Part shown: piece by piece, positions 1 to 6,742 of the stretch
Layout: every line of letters starts with the position of its first letter
How positions within the stretch are numbered: position 1 is the first letter of the stretch
Translations under genes and position numbers: made by a program
The notes under the pieces: model-generated
Told to the model about the DNA's origin: nothing
Database searches by the model: none
What the model saw: only the letters and a program-made list of their open reading frames with translations
Assembly (NCBI GenBank): GCA_026988735.1
Contig: JALSKR010000205.1
Location: 1 to 11,656 of the forward strand
Direction of reading: 5' to 3'
Length of the DNA stretch: 11,656 nucleotides
Origin: Sulfurimonas sp.
GTDB taxonomy: Bacteria > Campylobacterota > Campylobacteria > Campylobacterales > Sulfurimonadaceae

Positions 1-657
1 AATAAAGTATCTTCGTCCGTTTTGTATCTCCTGTTTGAACTTTTGCTCATAATCATTTAAATTATATGCTATTTCAGGGATTAAACAAAGCTCAGAACCG
101 GATGTCAGATGAGAAACAAGAGCAAGATAGCCGCATTTGTTTCCCATTGTCTCAATTACAAAAGCTCTTTTAAAAGAAGATGCTGTATCTCTGATAGAGT
201 CTATTGAAAATTTTATCATATTGAGGGCGGTATCTACTCCTAAACAGTAGTCTGTGCCTGAAATATCATTATCAATAGTAGAAGGAATTCCGCAAAACTT
301 TATGCTATGCTCTTTATAAAACTGATGTAAACCACGAAAAGAACCATCTCCCCCAAGAACAATAAGCATCGTTACATGTAATGCATCCAGATTTTGTTTT
401 GCTATTTTACGATACTCAGCCTGCATAAATCTTTTGCTTCTTGCACTTCCTATTTTTGTGCCTCCTCGATTAATAATGTTCGAAACATCACAGTAGCTTG
501 CTTCTCGAATTTTATTGTCAATCAATCCTTCATATCCGTCATACACGAAGTAGGGTGTTAGATTATTTAGTAAACTGTATTCAACAAAACGCTTTAATGC
601 AGGATTCATACCGGAGACATCTCCGCCGGAACAGAGTATGGCTATATTACGCTTCAT
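1..657 (-). CDS. pfkA: 6-phosphofructokinase, N-terminal part (runs off left edge)
   Basis: Phosphorylates fructose 6-phosphate to fructose 1,6-bisphosphate in cytoplasmic glycolysis. I translated 219 codons with no stop; the bacterial family is usually about 320 residues, so the C-terminal third lies outside the window. Visible family motifs: SGGDVSGMN (10-18, nucleotide-binding loop), Arg73 in GSAR, GGDGS (102-106), STIDND (126-131) with the catalytic Asp129, Arg164, and ETMGNKCG (169-176) with Met171. The GGDGS glycine (Gly105) is the ATP-type residue; pyrophosphate-dependent enzymes usually have Asp there. The position just before TIDND is Ser126, where ATP enzymes usually have Gly and pyrophosphate enzymes Lys. 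The start at 657 is preceded on the minus strand by AAGGAA. The gene diverges from purH across 90 bases. Campylobacter and Helicobacter generally lack this enzyme, which favours a free-living relative. Confidence 0.9.
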   Translation of the reverse strand, partial: MKRNIAILCSGGDVSGMNPALKRFVEYSLLNNLTPYFVYDGYEGLIDNKIREASYCDVSNIINRGGTKIGSARSKRFMQAEYRKIAKQNLDALHVTMLIVLGGDGSFRGLHQFYKEHSIKFCGIPSTIDNDISGTDYCLGVDTALNMIKFSIDSIRDTASSFKRAFVIETMGNKCGYLALVSHLTSGSELCLIPEIAYNLNDYEQKFKQEIQNGRRYFI

Positions 658-747
658 TATTGTTTCCTTAAATTATTTTTTTAAGTTTACCATCTTCTAA
701 ACTCTATTTAGATAAAATAGCAGTAATATTTTAAATCAAGGCGTCAA
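658..747. promoter_or_regulatory. Divergent pfkA/purH intergenic region with a possible purH -10 box
   Basis: This 90-base AT-rich gap must hold the start signals of both divergent genes. On the plus strand TAAAAT at 713-718 is a plausible -10 box for purH, giving a start near 725 and a short leader with a weak AAGG at 738-741 before ATG 748. I see no good -35 box for it, and no convincing promoter for pfkA, although the AAGGAA ribosome site of pfkA lies here. The -10 call rests on six bases in AT-rich DNA and is weak. Confidence 0.3.
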
Positions 748-2286
748 ATGAAAAAAAGAGCGTTAGTAAGTGTAAGTGATAAAAACGGTGTAGTCGATTT
801 TTGTAAATCATTGGTGAAAAACGGATATGAGATTATTTCTACCGGTGGGACATATAGATTACTTAAAGAAAATGGTGTAGAAGCTATAGAGATTGATGAA
901 GTGACAAAATTTCCCGAGTGTTTTGAAGGGCGTGTGAAAACTTTAAATCCTTATATTCACGGTGGGATTTTGCATCGTCGTGACAAACAATCACATTTGG
1001 ACCAGGCAAAAGAGCTTGGCGTTGAAGCGATTGATTTGGTATGTGTGAATCTCTATCCTTTTAAAGCAACAATTGAGCGGACTGATGATTTTGATGATAT
1101 TATAGAAAACATTGACATTGGCGGACCGGCAATGGTACGCTCAGCTGCGAAAAATTTTGATTCTGTACTTATTGTAACAGATGTAAATGATTATGATCTT
1201 GTCATAGATGCGATTGAAAATGAAAAAAACACAAAAGAGTTTCGTCGTGCTTTTATGATAAAAGCATATGAACACACTGCAGCATATGATTCTATGATTG
1301 CAAATTACATGAATGAGCGTTTTAACGAAGGTTTTGGTGAGAAGCAGTTTATCGTCGGAAACAAGGTAATGAACACGCGTTACGGGGAAAACCCTCATCA
1401 AAAAGGTGCACTGTATGAATTTGACAAGCACTTTTCAAATAATTTTAAAACACTCAAAGGTGAGGCAAGTTTTAACAATCTCAATGATTTAAACGGTGCG
1501 GTTAAAATTGCTGCTGCTTTTGGCAATGAAAATGCTGTGTGTATTTCAAAACACGGGAATCCATGTGGCTTTGCGATTAAAGATACATTATTAGAAGCTT
1601 ATACCGAAGCACTCAAATGTGATCCGGTATCTGCTTTTGGCGGTGTTGTTGCCGTAAACGGTACAGTTGATAAAGCGCTTGCTGAGAAAATGAATGAGAT
1701 TTTCATTGAAGTAATTATAGCAGGACGCATTACTGAAGAAGCACAAGAAGTTTTTGCTGCTAAAAAACGTATCAAACTTTTTGAAATGGGTAGCGATAAA
1801 CTTGTACTTGCAAATGATGCAAAAGATTTTAAACACATTGACGGCGGATTTATTTTTCAGGATGCTGATAAAGTAAAAGATGATGAAGTGAAAAATGCAA
1901 AGCTTGTGAGTAAAAATGCTGCAACGGCAGAGGAGATGAAAGATCTTGAAATTGCCTACAAGGTAGCATCATTGACAAAATCTAACTGTGTGGTCTATGT
2001 GAAAAATTCCGCAATGGTTGCTGTCGGTATGGGGATGACAAGTCGTGTAGATGCTGCACAGTGTGCATTAAAAAAAGCAAAAGAGATGGGGCTTGATGTA
2101 ACAGGTGCAGCACTTGCAAGTGAAGCATTTTTTCCTTTCCGTGATTCTATAGATGCAGCCGCGGCAGCAGGAGTAAAGAATGTGATAGAACCGGGTGGTT
2201 CTATTCGTGACGAAGAAATAATTGCAGCAGCTGATGAGTTTGGCATGAGTCTCTACTTCTCAGGTATCCGTCACTTCTTACACTAA
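748..2286 (+). CDS. purH: Bifunctional AICAR transformylase / IMP cyclohydrolase
   Basis: Carries out the last two steps of de novo purine synthesis in the cytoplasm: formylation of AICAR with 10-formyl-tetrahydrofolate, then ring closure to IMP. The protein is 512 residues, normal for the family. The N-terminal MGS-like cyclohydrolase domain shows STGGT (31-35), GRVKTLNP (61-68), CVNLYPF and [15 protein letters not shown]. The transformylase domain shows [22 protein letters not shown] with the Lys268-His269 catalytic pair, [19 protein letters not shown], and the C-terminal stretch [10 protein letters not shown] followed by RHFLH at the very end. The GRVKT motif is followed by Leu-Asn-Pro where many homologues have Leu-His-Pro. 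The gene appears to be transcribed alone: it diverges from pfkA and is followed by a hairpin and a separate promoter. Confidence 0.98.
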   Translation: MKKRALVSVSDKNGVVDFCKSLVKNGYEIISTGGTYRLLKENGVEAIEIDEVTKFPECFEGRVKTLNPYIHGGILHRRDKQSHLDQAKELGVEAIDLVCVNLYPFKATIERTDDFDDIIENIDIGGPAMVRSAAKNFDSVLIVTDVNDYDLVIDAIENEKNTKEFRRAFMIKAYEHTAAYDSMIANYMNERFNEGFGEKQFIVGNKVMNTRYGENPHQKGALYEFDKHFSNNFKTLKGEASFNNLNDLNGAVKIAAAFGNENAVCISKHGNPCGFAIKDTLLEAYTEALKCDPVSAFGGVVAVNGTVDKALAEKMNEIFIEVIIAGRITEEAQEVFAAKKRIKLFEMGSDKLVLANDAKDFKHIDGGFIFQDADKVKDDEVKNAKLVSKNAATAEEMKDLEIAYKVASLTKSNCVVYVKNSAMVAVGMGMTSRVDAAQCALKKAKEMGLDVTGAALASEAFFPFRDSIDAAAAAGVKNVIEPGGSIRDEEIIAAADEFGMSLYFSGIRHFLH

Positions 2287-2290
2287 AGAT

Positions 2291-2312
2291 ATCAAGGTTT
2301 CTTTACCTTGAT
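2291..2312 (+). terminator. Perfect 8-bp hairpin downstream of purH
   Basis: ATCAAGGT (2291-2298) and ACCTTGAT (2305-2312) form a perfect inverted repeat with a 6-base loop, starting 5 bases after the purH stop. It is placed like a terminator, but no T-run follows it: the next bases are TGACATAC, part of the cbpA promoter. If it terminates, it is not a canonical intrinsic terminator. Its right arm runs into the HspR operator, so it may instead be part of that regulatory region. Confidence 0.4.
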
Positions 2313-2327
2313 TGACATACACTCAAG
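2307..2327 (+). promoter_or_regulatory. HspR operator (HAIR inverted repeat)
   Basis: The known HAIR consensus is CTTGAGT-N7-ACTCAAG. Here CTTGATT (2307-2313), a 7-base spacer and ACTCAAG (2321-2327) match 13 of 14 defined positions. The site covers the -35 box of the cbpA promoter, and the operon it controls encodes HspR itself. Repressor binding here should block RNA polymerase and give heat-inducible negative autoregulation. The sequence match is direct; the binding is inferred from the family. Confidence 0.88.
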
Positions 2328-2341
2328 TAATATGATATAAT
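2312..2341 (+). promoter_or_regulatory. Sigma-70 promoter of the cbpA-hspR operon
   Basis: TTGACA (2312-2317) and TATAAT (2336-2341) are both perfect consensus hexamers separated by 18 bases. TGA directly before the -10 box makes it an extended -10. Transcription should begin near 2348, giving a leader of about 43 bases with AGAAGGA (2378-2384) before the cbpA ATG. Such a near-ideal promoter overlaid by the HAIR site suggests strong expression once HspR lets go. Confidence 0.88.
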
Positions 2342-2390
2342 TCCACTAACAATAATCTATTTATGATCAAATAATTTAGAAGGAATAAAC

Positions 2391-3290
2391 ATGAGTAAAT
2401 CATTATACGAAACATTGGAAGTATCTCCAAATGCAAGTGAATCAGAAATAAAAAAAGCATACAGAAAATTAGCACGTAAATACCATCCGGATGTCAATAA
2501 AGACCCGAGTGCGGAAGAAAAATTTAAAGAAATAAATGCAGCCTATGAAGTGCTGAGTGACAAAGAGAAAAAAGCACAGTATGACCAGTATGGTGATGCA
2601 ATGTTCGGTGGTCAGAATTTTCATGATTTTTCTCAAAGTCAGGGTGGAAATGTCGACCTTGATGAAATATTACGTCAAATGTTCTCAGGTGGCGGCGGCG
2701 GATTTGGCGGCTTTAGCGGGGCAGGAGGCGGAGCCTCCGGTTTTAGCAGTTCCGGATTTGGGGGAGGGCAACGCTACCAAGAACCAAATCTTGATATAGA
2801 AGCAAATGTTACCATTCCGTTTGCTGTAGCAATTTTAGGCGGTTCACACTCTGTTTCAGTAAACGGTGAACGATTTGACATTAAAATTCCTGCCGGTGTA
2901 AAAGACGGTGAGAGAATGCGCGTCAAAGGCAAAGGACATGCACAAAACGGCAGAGTAGGAGATTTGTTCTTACGCATACATGTAGCACCGAGTCCAGAGT
3001 ATGAAAGAGAAGGCGATGATTTAGTAAAAACAATTAATGTTCCTTTATATGCAGCGCTCTTTGGTGATAAAATATCTGTGCAGACTCTTGAAAAAGAGAT
3101 TAAACTCAAAATACCGCAAAATACAAAAAACGGACAGAGATTCCGTGTCAAAGGTATGGGTGCTATGAATCGTAAAACAAAACAAAGAGGCGATTTATAC
3201 TTAAAAGCAAATATTGTATTGCCTAAAGTTGAAGAGCTGGATCCTGAATTGGTAGAAATTATGAAAGAAAAATTACCAAAAACAGTATAA
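2391..3290 (+). CDS. cbpA: CbpA-type class B J-domain co-chaperone
   Basis: A J-domain protein that stimulates DnaK ATPase activity and hands it unfolded clients. The 299-residue protein has a J domain at 1-70 with the diagnostic His-Pro-Asp at 32-34, a Gly/Phe-rich linker at about 71-128, and two C-terminal substrate-binding domains (about 135-205 and 210-290). It contains no cysteine, so the zinc-finger CxxCxGxG repeats of true DnaJ are absent; this makes it class B (CbpA-like). AGAAGGA ends 6 bases before the ATG. It is followed 15 bases later by hspR. The same cbpA-hspR pairing is known in Helicobacter and Campylobacter, where HspR represses the operon. In some bacteria this class of J protein also works with HspR as a co-repressor; that role here is inference. 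Confidence 0.95.
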   Translation: MSKSLYETLEVSPNASESEIKKAYRKLARKYHPDVNKDPSAEEKFKEINAAYEVLSDKEKKAQYDQYGDAMFGGQNFHDFSQSQGGNVDLDEILRQMFSGGGGGFGGFSGAGGGASGFSSSGFGGGQRYQEPNLDIEANVTIPFAVAILGGSHSVSVNGERFDIKIPAGVKDGERMRVKGKGHAQNGRVGDLFLRIHVAPSPEYEREGDDLVKTINVPLYAALFGDKISVQTLEKEIKLKIPQNTKNGQRFRVKGMGAMNRKTKQRGDLYLKANIVLPKVEELDPELVEIMKEKLPKTV

Positions 3291-3305
3291 AAGGAGGGTA
3301 TTACT

Positions 3306-3680
3306 ATGCACCATTATGATGAACCGGTTTACTTAATAAGCATTGTTGCAAAAATATTAGATATACACCCTCAGACTCTACGACAGTATGAGAGGGAAAA
3401 TTTAATAAATCCATCTCGTTCAGATGGGAGAATAAGGCTCTACTCGCAACGGGATATTGATAAAATTAAATTAATTTTGCGATTAACACGTGAATTGGGT
3501 GTGAACCTGGCCGGTGTGGATATTATTCTTAATTTGAAAGAAACAATCGATGCAATGGAAAAAGAGATAGCAGAACTTCGTCACGAAGTTGAAGTAGCTA
3601 AAAATGCACATTCTGTTGCTCCTGAAAAGTCACTTGTTACGAAAAAAAGTTTATATGAGATGATAGTTTTTAAAGAGTAG
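3306..3680 (+). CDS. hspR: Heat-shock repressor HspR (MerR family)
   Basis: A DNA-binding repressor of chaperone genes that recognises HAIR operators. The 124-residue protein has a MerR-type N-terminal winged helix-turn-helix: helices at about 9-27 ending in PQTLRQYERENL, and a wing with GRIRLYS at 41-47. A dimerisation helix rich in Glu/Lys/Leu follows at about 76-100, then a short tail. It has no cysteine cluster for metal sensing, as expected for HspR rather than MerR. AAGGAGG at 3291-3297, immediately after the cbpA stop, is a near-perfect ribosome site for ATG 3306. It is the second gene of the cbpA operon and should bind the HAIR at 2307-2327. Other targets, such as dnaK or groE operons, are not in this window. 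Confidence 0.95.
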   Translation: MHHYDEPVYLISIVAKILDIHPQTLRQYERENLINPSRSDGRIRLYSQRDIDKIKLILRLTRELGVNLAGVDIILNLKETIDAMEKEIAELRHEVEVAKNAHSVAPEKSLVTKKSLYEMIVFKE

Positions 3681-3698
3681 AATTATATTACTCTTTAA
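3670..3698. terminator. Hairpin spanning both stop codons of convergent hspR and murA
   Basis: TTAAAGAGTA (3670-3679) and TACTCTTTAA (3689-3698) are perfect 10-base inverted arms around a 9-base loop. The left arm contains the hspR end and the right arm the murA end; the stop codons are only 7 bases apart. On the plus strand a mildly T-rich stretch follows; on the minus strand no U-tract follows. A shared bidirectional terminator is plausible from the position, but the stem is AT-rich and the tails are imperfect. Confidence 0.5.
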
Positions 3699-4950
3699 GT
3701 CTTTGTATATTGGCACCGACTTGGTAAAGTTTTTTCTCAAGTGAGTCATATCCGCGATCCAAGTGGTAGATTCGGTGCACATGTGTCTCTCCTGTTGCAA
3801 CAAGTGCAGCAAGAACCAATGCGCTTGATGCACGTAAGTCCGTTGCCATTACATCAGTTCCGCATAAGTTACTTTTTCCGCTCACTGTTGCTATATGACC
3901 GTTTAGTGTTATATCTGCACCCATACGCTGTAATTCACTGACATGCATAAATCTGTTTTCAAAAAGCCGCTCTTCTATAATGGAAACACCGTCGGCCTGT
4001 GTCGCAAGTGCCAAAAACTGTGCCTGCATATCTGTTGGAAATGCAGGATATTCCTGTGTAACAATTTTAACAGGTTTGATATGTGAGGCAGGGTGAATTG
4101 TAATTGTAGTATCTGTAAGAGTAAAAGTACTGCCCATCTCTTCGAGTTTGGACAAAACTGCTCCCAAATGTTTCGGCTCAACATTTGTAAGTGTGAGTTC
4201 TGATTTTGTAATGGCTCCCGCACAAAGATATGTTCCGGCCTCTATCCTGTCCGGAATGATAGAAAACCCATCGATATTGAGTAATTCTCCATCGGTGCCC
4301 TGTATTTCTAGTATTGCTGTGCCAATGCCGTTTATTTTTACACCACTGGCATTGAGCACTTCGCATAACTGTACAACTTCAGGTTCTCTGGCTGCATTTG
4401 TAATCGTTGTTACTCCTTTGGCAAGGGCGGCAGCCATAACAATATTTGCAGTACCCGTAACTGTTACTTTGTCAAAAATTATTTCACATCCATGCAAACC
4501 ATTTGGTGTTCTTGCTTCAATGTAGCCTGCTTTGATAGCTATTTGTGCACCCATTTGTTCAAGGGCTTTAAGATGCAGATCAATTGGGCGCTGTCCGATT
4601 GCACACCCTCCTGGCAAAGAGACTTCACAATGCCCAAAACGTGCTAAAATCGGTCCCAAAACCAGGATAGAAGCACGCATGGTTTTTACTATATCATAAG
4701 TAGCTTTTGTTTCGTGCAGATTGAGAGTATTGACAACAACGCTGTCTTGGGAAAATTCACAGGTAGCACCAAGATTTGACAACAGTTTTAAAAGTGTTTT
4801 TATATCTACAACCTGTGGCAAATTTTTCATATGTACACTGTTTTTGGCAAGTATGCACATTGCAATAAGAGGCAAAGATGCATTTTTCGCACCTGAGATA
4901 TTTATAGTACCTTCTAGTGAAGCACCATTTTTTATTTTTAAATAATCCAT
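3688..4950 (-). CDS. murA: UDP-N-acetylglucosamine 1-carboxyvinyltransferase
   Basis: Transfers enolpyruvate from phosphoenolpyruvate to UDP-GlcNAc, the first committed step of peptidoglycan synthesis, in the cytoplasm. I chose ATG 4950 (MDYLKIKNG...), giving 420 residues against 419 for the E. coli enzyme. An in-frame ATG at 4989 would add 13 residues unlike the family, and AAAGAG lies just upstream of 4950. Key residues: Lys22-Asn23 in [11 protein letters not shown], the loop LPGGCAIG with the catalytic Cys116 (E. coli Cys115, the fosfomycin target), [24 protein letters not shown] with the conserved catalytic Asp, and [11 protein letters not shown] near the end. The Cys is retained, so fosfomycin sensitivity at the target level is expected. 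It converges on hspR and diverges from the unknown gene at 5059. Confidence 0.97.
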   Translation of the reverse strand: MDYLKIKNGASLEGTINISGAKNASLPLIAMCILAKNSVHMKNLPQVVDIKTLLKLLSNLGATCEFSQDSVVVNTLNLHETKATYDIVKTMRASILVLGPILARFGHCEVSLPGGCAIGQRPIDLHLKALEQMGAQIAIKAGYIEARTPNGLHGCEIIFDKVTVTGTANIVMAAALAKGVTTITNAAREPEVVQLCEVLNASGVKINGIGTAILEIQGTDGELLNIDGFSIIPDRIEAGTYLCAGAITKSELTLTNVEPKHLGAVLSKLEEMGSTFTLTDTTITIHPASHIKPVKIVTQEYPAFPTDMQAQFLALATQADGVSIIEERLFENRFMHVSELQRMGADITLNGHIATVSGKSNLCGTDVMATDLRASSALVLAALVATGETHVHRIYHLDRGYDSLEKKLYQVGANIQRLKE

Positions 4951-4987
4951 AGGTCTCTTTATATATTTTATAATTTTTGTTATTAGC

Positions 4988-5016
4988 ATTATATCTAATT
5001 AATATGATTAATTAAA
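4988..5016 (-). promoter_or_regulatory. murA: Candidate murA promoter
   Basis: Read on the minus strand, TATAAT (4993 down to 4988) is a perfect -10 box, and TTTAAT (5016 down to 5011) is a partial -35 box 17 bases upstream. The start would fall near 4981, giving a leader of about 30 bases to ATG 4950. The region is very AT-rich, so chance matches are a risk. Confidence 0.5.
4996..5014. repeat. 19-bp palindrome between divergent murA and orf5059 promoters
   Basis: TAATTAAT (4996-5003), a 3-base centre ATG, and ATTAATTA (5007-5014) form a perfect inverted repeat. It overlaps the proposed murA -35 box and lies upstream of the proposed -10 box of the next gene. The position would suit a dimeric regulator, but the arms are pure A/T and could arise by composition. 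Confidence 0.4.
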
Positions 5017-5027
5017 CAGTTTATTTT

Positions 5028-5036
5028 TGATATACT
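5028..5036 (+). promoter_or_regulatory. Candidate extended -10 promoter for the 5059-7706 gene group
   Basis: TGA followed by TATACT (5031-5036) resembles an extended -10 element, giving a start near 5043. No clear -35 box is seen. AAAGGA at 5046-5051 is the ribosome site for ATG 5059, so the leader would be about 16 bases. Confidence 0.45.
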
Positions 5037-5058
5037 TAATTTTTTAAAGGATTTACAG

Positions 5059-5490
5059 ATGAGTTCCGCATTAGACAGATTGAAACATTTAACAAATAGA
5101 ATTTCCGGTTATGAGACGGCGAGAAAGCAAAATTTAAAAATATTACAAAAGCTGTTTGGGGAGTTGGATATAGATAAGAAAGTAGCACAATTTGAAGATT
5201 TATTTCATTTTAAAGCTGTGAACCTTTCGGGTGTATCGCTGAATGAAGAGGATCTTGGTAAAATTAAGAAAGGAAAATATTTACAGATTTTAGCAATTCA
5301 TTATGACAAAAATGCAATAAAAAAAAGTAAAAATATCTCTTTGGCTTATTTTGGAAGAGTTGAGAATGTTGCGAATGAACTCAAAGAAAAAGTAGTAGAG
5401 TTTGTCATTCGCTACAGGTTTGAAAAAAGTTTTATGACACTTGAACATTATCATGACATGCTAAATACGTTCGGGCAGGAGAATGAGTAG
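5059..5490 (+). CDS. Conserved-type small soluble protein of unknown function
   Basis: I do not recognise a named family. The predicted product is 143 residues, charged, without cysteine, signal peptide or membrane segment. The first 40 residues look helical (DRLKHLTNRISGYETARKQN), followed by a mixed alpha/beta middle (KYLQILAIHYDK, ISLAYFGRV) and a helical tail. AAAGGA lies 7 bases before the ATG. Its end overlaps the next gene by 8 bases, so the two are probably translationally coupled and may function together. It heads a group running through rsmD with no obvious terminator. That it is a real gene is supported by the ribosome site, the promoter-like sequence, the overlap and the normal amino-acid composition. 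Confidence 0.8.
   Translation: MSSALDRLKHLTNRISGYETARKQNLKILQKLFGELDIDKKVAQFEDLFHFKAVNLSGVSLNEEDLGKIKKGKYLQILAIHYDKNAIKKSKNISLAYFGRVENVANELKEKVVEFVIRYRFEKSFMTLEHYHDMLNTFGQENE
5477..5481 (+). promoter_or_regulatory. Unusually close Shine-Dalgarno for the membrane protein gene
   Basis: AGGAG ends only one base before ATG 5483, much closer than the usual 5-9 bases. No upstream in-frame start exists, because a TAA lies at 5462-5464. The overlap with the end of the previous gene suggests termination-reinitiation rather than independent loading. Confidence 0.4.
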
Positions 5491-6043
5491 ATTCTATCTT
5501 TTTATATGGTTGCAATGGGCAGTAAAACTGACATTATATACTACGCTGCTGACTTTTTTTATTGCACTATTTATTACTTTCGTTTTATATATAAACCAAG
5601 GAGCCGAAGCATTAAACAGTGAAATAAAAATGGCACTTTTGACTATATTTAAATTCTGGTTTATGGTTTCATGGAACTTTGCGCTTTTGATTATTTTGTT
5701 TAGAAGTCTGAAATATATTTTTAATAAATGCATAAAAGGATATATGTTTGTCCTGTTGAGTTGTCCAAAAGAAGAGACTCATGAAGAAACAGGAGAAATT
5801 ATAGATGAGATTGGATATGGTGATTTATTGAAAGTATGGCGAAAATGGTTTATGCTGATGATATGGATTGTTGCAGGAGAAATGATTGTGGCACTTATTG
5901 TTATGAAGCTTTTTAGCTCATATGAGAGTGTGTTTACCTGGTTTAATATGTACGTTCTGCATATATTTATCTTAATTGCCGGTTTTTTTTCTTTCATTGT
6001 ACTCAGTGTAAAATGTAAAAAAGTCCAGGTAAAAAAATGTTAA
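5483..6043 (+). CDS. Small four-helix inner-membrane protein of unknown function
   Basis: A 186-residue protein with four hydrophobic segments at about 14-36, 51-73, 121-143 and 152-176, so it should sit in the inner membrane. Segments 2 and 3 are separated by a hydrophilic loop (about 93-118) rich in Glu (PKEETHEETGEIIDE). By the positive-inside tendency, the Lys-rich C-terminus (VKCKKVQVKKC) is probably cytoplasmic. No family motif is recognised. The start overlaps the preceding gene by 8 bases and its end overlaps the exonuclease-like gene by 7, so it is embedded in one translational unit. Three cysteines lie near the membrane ends (Cys83, Cys94, Cys178) and one is the last residue. Function unknown. 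Confidence 0.82.
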   Translation: MSRFYLFIWLQWAVKLTLYTTLLTFFIALFITFVLYINQGAEALNSEIKMALLTIFKFWFMVSWNFALLIILFRSLKYIFNKCIKGYMFVLLSCPKEETHEETGEIIDEIGYGDLLKVWRKWFMLMIWIVAGEMIVALIVMKLFSSYESVFTWFNMYVLHIFILIAGFFSFIVLSVKCKKVQVKKC

Positions 6044-6738
6044 TTTTTACAGATGTGCAGACTACAGGGATTGAAACAGACGATGTTGTCTGCTCGGTTG
6101 CAGCATTAGAAGATGAAAAGGTGTTTTATGAACTTATAAACGAAGGAAAAAAAATACCGCCATCAGCTTCAAGTATCCATCATATTACAAATGAAATGAT
6201 TAAAGACAAAAAACCTTTTAAAATGACGCAAGTATATGAAATACTACAAAAAAGCAATACTTTTGAAAATACTTTAATTGCACATAATGTACAATTCGAT
6301 TTGAAAATATTTGCTGTTTCCGGTTTGCAATGGCAAGGGGATGTAATAGATACATTAAAAGTTACAAAACATCTTATCAAAGAGTGTGAACAGTTTTCAT
6401 TACAGTTTTTACGCTATGAACTCAAGCTGTACAGACAAGAGGATGCACTTAAGCAAAAGTATGGAATTAAAGATGCTTTATGCTCCAATAATGCACTCAA
6501 TGATGTATTTGTAACAAAATTACTGTTTGAATATTTGCTTGAGTACGCAACAGTAGAAAAGATGAAAGAATTAAGTTTTCAAAAAGTGCTATTAGAGAAG
6601 TTTCCATTTGGAAAATATATGGGAAAATATATAGAAGAGATAGTCCAGTATGATATTAATTATGTGAACTGGATGTTGTGTCTGGAAGATTTAGATGAAG
6701 ATTTAAAGTACTCGCTTGAGTATTATTTGAGAGGATAG
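6037..6738 (+). CDS. DEDDh-fold 3'-5' exonuclease-like protein with altered catalytic residues
   Basis: A 233-residue protein resembling the RNase T / DNA polymerase III epsilon fold, in an ExoX-like arrangement. The fold signature is clear: an N-terminal beta strand with DVQTTGIE (6-13), SSIHHITNEMI (45-55), LIAHNVQFD (80-88), IDTLKVTKHL, and NNALNDV (151-157). A C-terminal segment, FPFGKYMGKYIEEI then YVNWML (189-214), resembles the small domain that follows the nuclease in ExoX-like proteins. Of the five catalytic positions, Asp6, Asp88 and Asp156 are present. The usual Glu is Gln8, and the usual His is Asn151. Both changes would be expected to weaken or abolish metal-dependent cleavage, so it may be a binding protein or have low activity. 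It overlaps the membrane-protein gene by 7 bases; the ribosome site is weak. Confidence 0.85.
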   Translation: MLIFTDVQTTGIETDDVVCSVAALEDEKVFYELINEGKKIPPSASSIHHITNEMIKDKKPFKMTQVYEILQKSNTFENTLIAHNVQFDLKIFAVSGLQWQGDVIDTLKVTKHLIKECEQFSLQFLRYELKLYRQEDALKQKYGIKDALCSNNALNDVFVTKLLFEYLLEYATVEKMKELSFQKVLLEKFPFGKYMGKYIEEIVQYDINYVNWMLCLEDLDEDLKYSLEYYLRG

Positions 6739-6742
6739 TTTT

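Noticed and set aside
2689..2768. GGC-rich tract resembling a simple repeat
   Set aside because: It encodes the Gly/Phe-rich linker expected in a J-domain protein, so it is protein-driven rather than a separate repeat element.
4148..4525. 125-codon open frame antisense to murA
   Set aside because: It is fully inside murA on the opposite strand, has no ribosome site and no recognisable motif.
4951..4989. Upstream in-frame ATG for murA adding 13 residues
   Set aside because: The extra residues are unlike MurA N-termini, the position would overlap the proposed promoter, and the start at 4950 gives the family length with a ribosome site.
6715..6721. CTTGAGT, a perfect HAIR half-site
   Set aside because: No ACTCAAG follows after 7 bases and it lies inside the coding sequence of the exonuclease-like gene.
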